The translations under genes were made by a program, and so were the position numbers. The notes below the pieces were generated by a model. It was not told the origin of the DNA and made no database searches. It saw only the letters and a list, made by a program, of their open reading frames with translations. Positions 12,632-20,595 of a stretch of 35,778 nucleotides of DNA are shown in pieces. The stretch covers positions 1 through 35,778 of the IMG/VR virus record IMGVR_UViG_3300032331_000961. One strand, given 5' to 3'. This DNA is from a virus. Numbering within the stretch: position 1 is the stretch's first letter; each line of letters starts with the position of its first letter.

Positions 12632-14658
12632 TTGTCTTTAATTAGCCTAACTTCGCAAGCATCAGTTGTGCAGTAAGCCTCACCAATAGCATCAGCAGCC
12701 ATACCAGCGTAGACACCAGACAAATCAATAGGAAATAGTTTCATAGTTCCTTCTGCTTCATACTCTTCAGCAGTGATTTGGGTATAAGGCATCTGAGGAT
12801 ACGTAGCATTACCAGAAGGTAAGAAGGACACGGTCTTAAGTTGTCCGTCATACATATGCAAAGCCGTACCAATAGCCGAGGCTTCTTTTTCTGAATCAAA
12901 AGAAATAGTTACAGATACAGAATTATCTGACCAGTATCTTTGTGCAGTAGCGGCAAGTGCCATTTTTTCATAAATGCTTACGTCTTTTTCAGAACGTTTA
13001 GCATTAGATTTAATTGGGAAGAAAACAACAGAAGTCGTATCAGGAGATTCACTTGCTGGTTCTACTCGGTAATTAGCCAATTTAAACAAAGGAAGCATTG
13101 GATCAGAGTTGGCAAATCGAATAGCACGGTTAAAGTACTCACCACCTACAGTCCAATGAACGCCAGGTGATTCACCTGCCAAGATGCTAACTGTTCCACT
13201 TGGTTTAACTGTAGTCATCTTTATAGACTCACGAATACCAAGCCACTCTGAATAGGTATTGTCATAAGTTTTAATTACCTTGTATCCTTCATCCATCCAA
13301 TTACGTAATGTTGGTAACCCTTTGTTATCTGCAAAGTTAGCCACTCCTGAAACAGAAGTTCCAATGCGCCGATTTCTTTGCATAATGGCATTGGTCTCTT
13401 CCCAATGTGTAGGGATCAAAGTTACGGTTTTAGCATATAGATAAGCAAACTTTAAAGTTCTTTTAAAGTCTTCTAAATCGGTATGTCTATTTAAATAAGT
13501 TTCAACTAAAGTACAGCATTCATATGATTCTAAAGATTGTTCAGCGCATGGGTTGTACCCTGTAATGCGCCAATCTTTATTGTTCTCAGGATCAGCCAAT
13601 CGACCGTATTTCCTAGAGATATCCATCCATACAACTCCTGGTTCGCCATTTCGAGCAATACCATCAATGATTGTGTCTAAGTTATCTCCTACATTTACTG
13701 AAACAGAATTGTTTGACATCCATGCCCAGCCAGGTTTTGCTGGATCATAAGAGTTACGTTCTGGAAATACCTCTGAATTTTTTAAATTTAAAAAATCAGC
13801 ATCATCAATTCGACCAATAAGTAATTCAGCAGACCGCCGAACATTACCAGATACAACACACACCCCGATAAGATTGCCAATATCAGCGATATCAATACGG
13901 GTAAGTTTCTGACCAGAACGTTCTTTGAAGATTCCATCAATGTAATCATGTAACCTAATGAGAGGCTCTGGACCTGCTGCTGTTCCACCAAATGTTTTGA
14001 TAGGTTCGCCTGCCTTGCGAATTTCTGCATAGTTAAACCTAGGACGTTTTGAATCTGGTCGTAGGTAAGAGTTAATAAGCGTGGACGTTGATTCGACCCA
14101 GCCTTCTCTGGTATCTGGAATGACATATGTTTCCCCCTCTTGTGGTGCATAAATATTGAAGTCTTTATCGGCGCCCTTGTCGTCAAACCCAACTCCTACT
14201 CCAAGCATACTTGCCTCCATTAAAAATGCAAAAGGCTTGGCTGGGTCAGTCTTGGTCATGGAGCCTGTAGAGACAAAAGCACAGTTTTGTAAGGCTGCTG
14301 AATTACGCTTTTCGTTTACTAAAGAGGTTCCCATAACCCAGAGACCCCTACCTGGAGGAGTCCATTTTAAGTTCCATAAACGATCAAAGGCTTCTTTGGC
14401 TGAAGCGGCTGCCTTTGCATCTGACCAAGGTAGTCGATTTGTTTTAGCATGATCTTTTTGCAGAGAGTACATTCCATTTATGACTCTCTCACATACGTCA
14501 ACCCAAGTTTCTTTAGTACCATCTGGTTTAAGTCGTGAATAGGTCCTAAGAAAAGTTATTTCACCAACAGAGTTACCTGCGGCATCTTGATACCCAAACG
14601 GTGCTTTTAAAGTTTTATATGGAGCAACAAACTCTTCGGCTAATTTAAAAGAAAACAA
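12625..14658 (-). CDS. nrdJ: Class II (adenosylcobalamin-dependent) ribonucleoside-triphosphate reductase
   Basis: It makes dNTPs from NTPs using adenosylcobalamin for radical chemistry and needs no oxygen. The 677-residue length and motifs fit the monomeric RTPR type: PGRGLWVMGT (102-111), C126 and C381/C382 as candidate reducible cysteines, C371 in NPCAEQ as the thiyl-radical site, VKPSGTVSILAGESPG as the phosphate loop, and the C-terminal C663-x4-C668 shuttle pair. The start is TTG 14658: no in-frame ATG exists upstream before a stop, and TAGGGGG lies about 10 nt ahead. It is the last gene of the leftward run, after a 178-bp gap with no clear promoter and no B12-riboswitch consensus. Confidence 0.93.
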   Translation of the reverse strand: MFSFKLAEEFVAPYKTLKAPFGYQDAAGNSVGEITFLRTYSRLKPDGTKETWVDVCERVINGMYSLQKDHAKTNRLPWSDAKAAASAKEAFDRLWNLKWTPPGRGLWVMGTSLVNEKRNSAALQNCAFVSTGSMTKTDPAKPFAFLMEASMLGVGVGFDDKGADKDFNIYAPQEGETYVIPDTREGWVESTSTLINSYLRPDSKRPRFNYAEIRKAGEPIKTFGGTAAGPEPLIRLHDYIDGIFKERSGQKLTRIDIADIGNLIGVCVVSGNVRRSAELLIGRIDDADFLNLKNSEVFPERNSYDPAKPGWAWMSNNSVSVNVGDNLDTIIDGIARNGEPGVVWMDISRKYGRLADPENNKDWRITGYNPCAEQSLESYECCTLVETYLNRHTDLEDFKRTLKFAYLYAKTVTLIPTHWEETNAIMQRNRRIGTSVSGVANFADNKGLPTLRNWMDEGYKVIKTYDNTYSEWLGIRESIKMTTVKPSGTVSILAGESPGVHWTVGGEYFNRAIRFANSDPMLPLFKLANYRVEPASESPDTTSVVFFPIKSNAKRSEKDVSIYEKMALAATAQRYWSDNSVSVTISFDSEKEASAIGTALHMYDGQLKTVSFLPSGNATYPQMPYTQITAEEYEAEGTMKLFPIDLSGVYAGMAADAIGEAYCTTDACEVRLIKDNQ

Positions 14659-14836
14659 CTCAATGACCCCCTACTATTTAGACTTGGATGCAAATACCCC
14701 TTGATGGGAATGCGTATTGTGACGGGTCTTAACCTATCACACACTTGTTAACTTGGTAGAGTGCTTATGGCTTAGACAAAAGGGTAAAGTCCCCTCCACT
14801 ATGTTCCATTACACTCCACTTGCTATTATCAGATAA

Positions 14837-16342
14837 CTACTCTTCTATAGATTGTTGAATAATTTTTGTTACAGTGTCTTCTTTTAAAGCATCAGGTAGT
14901 TCTCTAAGAGCCTGTGCTCTGTCGCCAAAGATTGCAGAAAGGACTCCTCCAGAACTTTGACGTTCTGCAGTGATACGAACAAACTCTCTGTTTTCTTCTA
15001 GTTCTTTTAAGTTACCCACAAGTTTAAACAAACGATCAATTTCTTGAGATACATTGGGATCAGCATACCCGCCATTCATTTCTTCTGCAAAACGCATAAA
15101 AGCCACTCTTTGGCCTTGCATTTCAATGATTGCGTTAAGTAAAGCCTTAAGTTGATCTTTAGTCTTTACTTCGACAGGAAGGTTGAAAGCACAACTGTTG
15201 TCAGGCTTGAAGGCAGGACAGTTCGAGGCAACAAAGCAAGTGTTACATTGACGAAGTGACGAATGCTGATTGTTAATGATCGGAACATCTTTAAGAACAT
15301 CTTTTCCTTCTTCATCGGTTTCAACTATTGTCTTCATTTTATACCCAAAGACAGGTAAGTTTTGAACCTCTAAAGGGTCTCTTTGTATAACTTCATTCGC
15401 AGAAGTTTTCCGCACATCTACAGCACTGTTATCAGAAGAGGGCAAATCAAATCCCATTAAACCTGTTAACAACTCATCGCTGTTATCAGATACTTTCTCT
15501 TCTTTACCGCCATTAATGATGTGAAAATTTGGACTTTTTTTATCCATAGACTCCTCTAATCGTTTGTAAGACCATACAGCAACTTTAGTTGCTTCAAGGG
15601 TACCATCCTGGACAAACTCTAAATAGTCTAGTCCAGCCTTTTCTACAATTGGTTTGTATCGTGGTCTTGCTTGATCCTTCATTCTCTTTGGGTAACGAAC
15701 TAACTTAGTTCCATCCCAGATAATAGTTTCACCTCTTCGCATGGGGGATAACCAAGACAATGTGCTGGCTGTGGCAAATGGTATCTGTCTCAGATTGTCT
15801 GGCTTAGCACACCCAAGGGCGTGATAAGTGGTTCCAAACTGCTTAGAGTAACTCCTTGTAACTGCTGCTAAATTAGTTACTGACTCAATTTCAGAATAAG
15901 GAATTACTACATTTGTATACTTTTCAGAAATATCTTTAAGGTTTAACAAGCCATACTCTTCATGCCATACCACCCATAAATTTGGGTCATTACTAAAAAA
16001 GGGGCGTTGTTTTTCTACCCAATCTAATCCTAAAATAAGTGAATCAAACTCTTGAAAAGCCTCTGCTCTGTCAGCATTGTTAACTAAGAACTCTTGATAG
16101 TCTGCGGCTATTTCGAGTAGTTCATCTTTAGATAGTCCTGCTTTGTCCGCTTGTGCTGCGCCAGATTCAATATAGACTTTAGTTTCTGGAGTAAAATGTT
16201 CGCTAATAAGCCAGAGTTTAGTCTTTGGTAAACCACGTTTCCTAAGACCCCAATAGTTGAGTCCCATCGACTCAACTTTCTGACCTTCTAACAAGGTGCG
16301 GTTTGAACCAACCTCAGTTCCTGAAAAGATTAATTTAGTCAT
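14837..16342 (-). CDS. Possible TGT/DpdA-like TIM-barrel protein with C-terminal Cys cluster
   Basis: The 501-residue protein has an N-terminal domain of about 290 residues whose order of motifs resembles the tRNA-guanine transglycosylase/DpdA fold: ESGAAQA near 58, VVWHEEYG near 123, YHALGCAKPD near 173 and STLSWLSPMRRGE near 193. DpdA enzymes place 7-deazaguanines in DNA. The Asp expected just before the SxxW segment is not evident, so catalysis is doubtful. A linker follows, then C-x2-C-x5-C-x8-C (reading CNTC, NCPAF, SCAF) as a likely metal site, and a helical C-terminus. It overlaps the HAD gene by 8 nt. No preQ0 pathway gene is visible. I am sure of the gene, not of the family. Confidence 0.45.
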   Translation of the reverse strand: MTKLIFSGTEVGSNRTLLEGQKVESMGLNYWGLRKRGLPKTKLWLISEHFTPETKVYIESGAAQADKAGLSKDELLEIAADYQEFLVNNADRAEAFQEFDSLILGLDWVEKQRPFFSNDPNLWVVWHEEYGLLNLKDISEKYTNVVIPYSEIESVTNLAAVTRSYSKQFGTTYHALGCAKPDNLRQIPFATASTLSWLSPMRRGETIIWDGTKLVRYPKRMKDQARPRYKPIVEKAGLDYLEFVQDGTLEATKVAVWSYKRLEESMDKKSPNFHIINGGKEEKVSDNSDELLTGLMGFDLPSSDNSAVDVRKTSANEVIQRDPLEVQNLPVFGYKMKTIVETDEEGKDVLKDVPIINNQHSSLRQCNTCFVASNCPAFKPDNSCAFNLPVEVKTKDQLKALLNAIIEMQGQRVAFMRFAEEMNGGYADPNVSQEIDRLFKLVGNLKELEENREFVRITAERQSSGGVLSAIFGDRAQALRELPDALKEDTVTKIIQQSIEE

Positions 16343-16823
16343 CCCAGAACTCTAGTTCTTTTGGATTGGCTGCATCCTTTGAACGAGCAATGTTTACTCG
16401 ATTAATAGACTCCTCTATTTGATTCCAAGTTCTAACTTTCTTAGGGGCATCTGGTCGACGCTCAACAGATAAATAGCCTGGATTCATAAACATAACTGCA
16501 GGAATGCCTTGTTCTTCAAACACCCACGCACACATGGCAGGATCAGAATCTACATACATCTCAATTGGAGCACGACTACGACTCATAACAAACTGACGTT
16601 TTTTTAAGTCTTCTCCTTCTAAATGAAAAGAATAGTCAATTAAGTCATCATAGTTAATAATTCCATGAGAGTTAAGCCAATGTTGGGCATCTTCAGTTTT
16701 TCTAGACGTCATAATTGCTACACGATTATTTATATTTAAGGCATAGTAAAGCATTACTCCTGCTCGGATTGGTTCACCTGAGTCCGAACTAAGTACGCCA
16801 TCTAATGATACGAGTATGTTAAT
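16335..16823 (-). CDS. HAD-like phosphatase-fold protein with ATT start
   Basis: The first ATG (16754) would remove the HAD motif I. The frame is open back to an ATT at 16823, 3 nt after the stop of the upstream gene, with AAGGA 6 nt before it. This adds 23 residues including LVSLDGVL, a motif I pattern, and gives 162 residues. Motif II is IMTSR and the acidic motif is YVDSDPAM. The first Asp of DxDG is Ser here (S-L-D-G), so the usual nucleophile is absent and the protein may be non-catalytic or a binding protein. It is coupled to the nucleotidyltransferase upstream and the TIM-barrel gene downstream. Confidence 0.7.
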   Translation of the reverse strand: MNILVSLDGVLSSDSGEPIRAGVMLYYALNINNRVAIMTSRKTEDAQHWLNSHGIINYDDLIDYSFHLEGEDLKKRQFVMSRSRAPIEMYVDSDPAMCAWVFEEQGIPAVMFMNPGYLSVERRPDAPKKVRTWNQIEESINRVNIARSKDAANPKELEFWDD

Positions 16824-16826
16824 TAG

Positions 16827-17762
16827 TTATCCTTTTGCTCGGTATGTTGCCGCTCTACGAATTAAGGTCTGAGTATCTGGCAGTTCAATGCCGTAAGTTT
16901 CGTCTGCTTGTTTTGCTTTGTATGCTGACCAGTACTCAGAGAGTTGTTTTAATGCAGGAACTGTTCCGTATTTTTTACCAGCCTGCCATCTATAGTTATA
17001 GAAATCTTCATATCCTTTACCATCTGGTCTAAAAGCATAGCGACGAGAATGGTGTATGTCTTCAAACAAGGCTGAACCTTGCATCAAAGCCATTTGTAAA
17101 CCAACTTCAGCATTACGACGAGATGCTGGATTTTTTGCACCCTGTAAATCTGTTAAGTACTTTGAGTAACGCATAATAATTTCTGATGCCATAGAAGTAT
17201 CTTTTTGAATTAATGATTCCCATGCTAAATTTTGTGTAGCGCCTTGATGTTTTGGAAACACTGTCCACTCATTGTGGTTTAAATCGTATGCAGCATAAGG
17301 ATTAATTGTTCTGATATCCGTTGCACCAGGGTTAACATAAAAAGTTACTTCAAAACCATTCCAGTTAGTCATTTCAGGTTGTAAGTGTTCTCTAAAATCT
17401 TCATTCAACATTTTGCTAATTTCAATATCTGATAATCCCATATATTCTGGATGGGCTTTTCTGAAGGAAATGTAATCAACACCAATAAGAACATCTAAAT
17501 CGCCTGGTTCTCGGTCTGCTGACCATTGAAAAGATACTGCTGATCCTGCGATCCACACTCTTGTCCATAAATCTGGGTGACGATAAACATCATCTAAAAA
17601 TCCATATAATTTTTGAAGAATACCGTTACGGACCCAACCTTTTAAGGTTGTATTAACAAATAATTGAGGATCTAGTTCTTCTTCAGGATCAGAAAAATAA
17701 GATGTAGACGAGGCCTGTAGTTGAACAGGATTAACCAGATTGCTTAAATCACTCATAGACAT
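16827..17762 (-). CDS. Nucleotidyltransferase-fold protein
   Basis: This 311-residue protein has the pol-beta-type nucleotidyltransferase signature: IAGSAV at about 70-75 followed by REPGDLDVLIG, the GS-x(n)-DxD metal site, and a third acidic strand candidate in the segment WNGFEVTFYV. Such enzymes transfer NMP to nucleic acid, protein or small molecules; the substrate cannot be read here. The C-terminal half is helical, with AEVGLQMALMQGSALFEDIHHSRRYAF. It lies in an overlapping cluster with the HAD-like and TIM-barrel genes, which suggests one pathway. No typical toxin-antitoxin partner (HEPN) is visible. Confidence 0.7.
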   Translation of the reverse strand: MSMSDLSNLVNPVQLQASSTSYFSDPEEELDPQLFVNTTLKGWVRNGILQKLYGFLDDVYRHPDLWTRVWIAGSAVSFQWSADREPGDLDVLIGVDYISFRKAHPEYMGLSDIEISKMLNEDFREHLQPEMTNWNGFEVTFYVNPGATDIRTINPYAAYDLNHNEWTVFPKHQGATQNLAWESLIQKDTSMASEIIMRYSKYLTDLQGAKNPASRRNAEVGLQMALMQGSALFEDIHHSRRYAFRPDGKGYEDFYNYRWQAGKKYGTVPALKQLSEYWSAYKAKQADETYGIELPDTQTLIRRAATYRAKG

Positions 17763-17775
17763 AGTCTATGGCTCT

Positions 17776-18069
17776 TTAGGCCTGTGGGGTATCTATGCCT
17801 CTTTCGCTTAAAGCATTTATCAATTTTTCCTTGAATTCTGCAACATTGTCCTTTGGTTGCAGACTTGCCAATACAGTACGTGCAACTCGATCAGCCAATA
17901 ATTGGCTTTCTATATCGGAGACCAACTCTCGGCTTGTTTGATAGATATCAAAAGTCGTGGCTTTACGTTGGACGGCTTTGTTTGGTTCAATAACCTCAGT
18001 AAAAATTGTTCCATCTAACCTAATGCCTACGGTATAGGCTGTTTGAACTACTTCATTTTCAGACATCAT
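17776..18069 (-). CDS. Hypothetical 98-residue protein
   Basis: I place the start at ATG 18069, an ATGA overlap with the previous gene's stop and with GGGAA nearby; ATG 18066 is equally good. A longer frame to 18132 lies inside the upstream gene. The protein has a beta-rich N-terminal half (TAYTVGIRLDGTIFTEV) and a helical C-terminal half. It lacks cysteines and membrane segments. No family is recognised. Confidence 0.6.
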   Translation of the reverse strand: MMSENEVVQTAYTVGIRLDGTIFTEVIEPNKAVQRKATTFDIYQTSRELVSDIESQLLADRVARTVLASLQPKDNVAEFKEKLINALSERGIDTPQA

Positions 18070-18614
18070 TCTATTCCCATCAACTTTCTTTTTCGTTGTG
18101 CTACAGATACTGCTACAGGACAAAAGTCGCACAAATAAGTTTTTGGTCCTGCGGATTCTTCGTATTTTTCCATGCCTTCGGCTCGTCGTTCTTTAATGGT
18201 TTTAGGCACTAACATCTTGTCTTTAATATGCCAATCTGAACAGCCATCTTTTGGTTTGTTATGTTGTCTATAACAAGTCATTGCATCTTCCATAAAGGTA
18301 GAACGAGAGTCATAAAAAGTATCGTCTACTTCTGCAATACCAGCAGAACCTCCGCCTTTTATTTGTCTAATAATTTCTTTTTTTGATTCTGTCTTAGCCC
18401 ATGCTTTTAATGGCAATACAAATAGTTTTCCTTTATGCGGTTCTCCAGAGGGAAAGACATGCTGTTCACAGGCAATTTCTAATAGGTGATCTTGCTCAGG
18501 CGCACCATCATAAGGTGGTAACTCTTCTAGTGTTTGACAGACAAGACAGTACAACAACCTAAACTTTGGTTCATTATCTTGTTTTTTCTGTCCAAGAATT
18601 GGTACATTACTCAT
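18066..18614 (-). CDS. Hypothetical 182-residue Cys/His-rich protein
   Basis: The binding site AAGGAG lies about 8 nt before the ATG. Cysteine pairs occur near the start (CLVC, 23-26) and near the end (CDFC, about 163-166), with additional Cys/His residues at about 49-52 and 117-128 (CYRQH, CSDWH). This suggests one or two structural zinc or Fe-S sites. The middle is alpha/beta. It begins the sub-run leading to the nucleotidyltransferase, after a 36-bp gap. I recall similar Cys-pair proteins in actinophage replication regions but know no function. Confidence 0.6.
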   Translation of the reverse strand: MSNVPILGQKKQDNEPKFRLLYCLVCQTLEELPPYDGAPEQDHLLEIACEQHVFPSGEPHKGKLFVLPLKAWAKTESKKEIIRQIKGGGSAGIAEVDDTFYDSRSTFMEDAMTCYRQHNKPKDGCSDWHIKDKMLVPKTIKERRAEGMEKYEESAGPKTYLCDFCPVAVSVAQRKRKLMGIE

Positions 18615-18650
18615 AGTGCTCCTTGTAGTAGTCCGTGTAGCCTAGCGTAC

Positions 18651-18827
18651 TTAGGCGGCTAAGGCTATTTTACGATGATTTTGATTATGGTCTAAACGAT
18701 CTGTTCTTTTAATTGAGTATCCGCAACAAGATTTACCCTTTTTTACGTTTGATTTTGGACGTTTTTTGTTTGCCTTACCGCACTTACGGGCGTCATTACG
18801 ACCCCCACCGCTTTTACTTTTCGCCAA
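18651..18827 (-). CDS. Small basic 58-residue protein
   Basis: The frame opens at TTG 18827, overlapping the end of the upstream gene by 14 nt. The product begins MAKSKSGGGRNDARKCG and is very basic, with a Cys-Cys-Gly-Tyr centre and His-rich C-terminus, ending at TAA 18651. There is no strong binding site and no ATG, but the composition is strongly protein-like and the frame fills an otherwise empty 160-bp gap in a compact operon. A nucleic-acid-binding role is possible. Confidence 0.5.
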   Translation of the reverse strand: MAKSKSGGGRNDARKCGKANKKRPKSNVKKGKSCCGYSIKRTDRLDHNQNHRKIALAA

Positions 18828-19164
18828 GAGGTATGCCGTAATCTGGATTCTTTGCGTTATCGTGTCCGCTTTGGAAGTGGGTGTTCAATGCACGCTTAAC
18901 GATGTTTTGATGTTTGGAAGTAGTTCGAGAATATTTTGTCGTAGATTGTTGCCAACCTGCATCTCCGTGCCATGCAATAGGTGTTCCGTAAGAACGTACT
19001 GTATATGTTGGATTTGATTTGCGATATTCACGAGTTTCATCATCTGACATATAGCCAGGGCCAGTAGTACCTTCTACACCAGATAGTGCTGATGCTTGAA
19101 AAGGTTCTTTGCTTGAAATAAAATCAGGAGCCTTTGCTAAATTTGTTTTTGCTACTCTTGCCAT
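18814..19164 (-). CDS. Hypothetical 116-residue protein
   Basis: I place the start at ATG 19164, which has AGGATTAATT before it and lies just after the upstream stop; the earlier in-frame start at 19197 is inside the upstream gene. The protein is polar, rich in Ser, Thr, Gly, Tyr and Lys, without hydrophobic core patterns. It resembles the low-complexity products of the following genes. No family is recognised. Confidence 0.55.
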   Translation of the reverse strand: MARVAKTNLAKAPDFISSKEPFQASALSGVEGTTGPGYMSDDETREYRKSNPTYTVRSYGTPIAWHGDAGWQQSTTKYSRTTSKHQNIVKRALNTHFQSGHDNAKNPDYGIPLGEK

Positions 19165-19166
19165 AA

Positions 19167-19451
19167 TTAATCCTGAAACTGATCTGTGTTTAACCACGCA
19201 TGTAGGTGGTGTGCCTCAACAATTGCAGATGCTGGTGCTGACTTTTTATTTCCTTTATATTTAATACCTTCTGGAAGTCTAATATTTGCATCGTGTTTGC
19301 CTTTGTTTACCGCAGAAATTGCACGTTTTGATGGTCCCAACATAGATGATGGGATTGGCGGATAATGATTACCACGTAAGTGTGCAAGCAAACCAGCATC
19401 ACGATTTTTGCCTTTCATTGAAGCCCATTCGGCTGCATGCATGCTACCCAT
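19167..19451 (-). CDS. Hypothetical 94-residue basic protein
   Basis: The start has AGGT upstream and lies 2 nt after the previous stop. The protein is basic, rich in His, Lys and Ala (HLRGNHYPPIPSSML, AHHLHAW), with no recognisable domain. It belongs to a string of about a dozen small unknown genes read leftward. Confidence 0.55.
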   Translation of the reverse strand: MGSMHAAEWASMKGKNRDAGLLAHLRGNHYPPIPSSMLGPSKRAISAVNKGKHDANIRLPEGIKYKGNKKSAPASAIVEAHHLHAWLNTDQFQD

Positions 19452-19453
19452 AA

Positions 19454-19654
19454 TTACTTACCTGGGTTTACCTTTGCTGGATACTCAGATGTTGCAAAAC
19501 CATAACCATAAAATGGATGCAGTGTTTGACGATTGGCTTCAGTAGCAGATGATTCTGTACCTACTTCAGTATCTGGGCGAGCCTTGCGATACTTACCATC
19601 AGTTGCTCCGTCATCTAGTGACTTGTTCATTGAACGTGATGAGTTAACGGCCAT
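19454..19654 (-). CDS. Hypothetical 66-residue polar protein
   Basis: The start overlaps the upstream stop by one base. The protein is polar and probably disordered at the N-terminus, ending with an aromatic/Gly stretch (FYGYGFATSEYP). No family is recognised. Reality rests on the tight tiling with neighbours. Confidence 0.5.
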   Translation of the reverse strand: MAVNSSRSMNKSLDDGATDGKYRKARPDTEVGTESSATEANRQTLHPFYGYGFATSEYPAKVNPGK

Positions 19655-19848
19655 TATCTCTTCTTCCTACTTTCCTCAATTACGGCGTCTACCGTTTGAG
19701 TTGATTGAGCGTACTGTTCTTTACGAGATGCTGGATATTCTCCTTTTGGAGAAGAAATAAGTGCACCTGTTTCCCTGACTAAATTATGTACCCTTTGACG
19801 TTCTTTAGCACTCTGAATGCGGGTTCTTCTACGATCATTAAACATCAT
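19654..19848 (-). CDS. Hypothetical 64-residue basic protein
   Basis: It is joined to the zinc-ribbon gene upstream by an ATGA overlap (ATG 19848, with a second ATG at 19845). It is highly basic, with an Arg-rich start (NDRRRTRIQSAKERQR) suggestive of a helix that binds nucleic acid. No family is recognised. Confidence 0.5.
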   Translation of the reverse strand: MMFNDRRRTRIQSAKERQRVHNLVRETGALISSPKGEYPASRKEQYAQSTQTVDAVIEESRKKR

Positions 19849-20045
19849 GACATTTTTTCCTTTATTCTTTTAGCGTTTTTGGCTGTTGTACAAGACAAAC
19901 AATGTCCTTTATTAGATAAAAATTCAACAGGATTCATAATTACCCCACATGTTGGGCAGGGTGCTGAACCATTGTATCTGGTGGCGTTATCAGCAATTTG
20001 TTTTGCTTGTAACTCCATTGTTATCATTCCATCTCCGTCGTCCAT
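19845..20045 (-). CDS. 66-residue zinc-ribbon protein
   Basis: CPTC (30-33) and CLSC (49-52) make a four-cysteine zinc ribbon, followed by a Lys/Arg-rich helix. It is coupled to both neighbours by one- to four-base overlaps. Proteins of this shape usually bind nucleic acid or a protein partner. The role here is unknown. Confidence 0.6.
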   Translation of the reverse strand: MDDGDGMITMELQAKQIADNATRYNGSAPCPTCGVIMNPVEFLSNKGHCLSCTTAKNAKRIKEKMS

Positions 20046-20233
20046 TAAAACCCTCTTTCATTTGCACAAGTCTGACAAACACGACCTTGACCAGAATAAT
20101 CCATAGCGCCTTTTTTACCACAAGACTCACACTTCCATGCAGGATTGTCACCCTTTGCTTTACTTACTAAACTCATATACGAACCAGGAACACGTTTTGG
20201 ATCATTACCACGATCAGGGACCATAGTTGGCAT
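20045..20233 (-). CDS. 62-residue zinc-ribbon protein
   Basis: CESC (35-38) and CQTC (53-56) form a four-cysteine ribbon, with GKKG and an aromatic residue between the pairs as in many zinc ribbons. The N-terminal 30 residues are polar and basic. The start overlaps the previous stop (TAATG). It is adjacent to another zinc-ribbon gene, possibly a divergent duplicate. Confidence 0.6.
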   Translation of the reverse strand: MPTMVPDRGNDPKRVPGSYMSLVSKAKGDNPAWKCESCGKKGAMDYSGQGRVCQTCANERGF

Positions 20234-20595
20234 TAGTTACTCCCTAGTGCGTTTCGTTCGGCTGCTTGATAACCAGCAACACCGCCAGAGAACCAGGATA
20301 CTCTTGGTTCAGCATATTTTCTATCAATAACTACAATTTCATCAATACCAGGTTGTCTACGATCTCCGTAACCAAATCTATCTGGAAATAATTGAATTTG
20401 AGGTAGTGGTGGTCTAACCATCTCTTGAATATCTTTTCCAGGAATGTTCATTACCATCAGGGCTTGTTGAGTAAGACGTTCTTGATTAGACGCCCATGGT
20501 CCTAGATAAGAGTACCTCTTGGCTACCTTGTCAGGTTGGACAGGTGCACGCCATGGCTTTGTATAATCATAAACGCCATCAAATTTCTGTGTCAT
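20233..20595 (-). CDS. Hypothetical 120-residue Pro/Tyr-rich protein
   Basis: It overlaps the upstream gene by 4 nt. It is rich in Pro, Tyr, Gln and Arg (YDYTKPWRAPVQP; RPPLPQIQLFPDRFGYG) and ends in a Gly/Ala-rich stretch. No catalytic motif is evident. A minor structural or adaptor protein is possible but unproved. Confidence 0.55.
   Translation of the reverse strand: MTQKFDGVYDYTKPWRAPVQPDKVAKRYSYLGPWASNQERLTQQALMVMNIPGKDIQEMVRPPLPQIQLFPDRFGYGDRRQPGIDEIVVIDRKYAEPRVSWFSGGVAGYQAAERNALGSN

Noticed and set aside
14156-14452. Plus-strand open frame antisense to the reductase
   Set aside because: It lies opposite conserved RTPR motifs and has no binding site.
14659-14836. Possible cobalamin riboswitch ahead of the B12-dependent reductase
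   Set aside because: I read the minus strand of this 178-bp gap for a B12-box-like sequence and a riboswitch-sized fold and found neither; the gap also looks too short. No convincing -35/-10 pair either.
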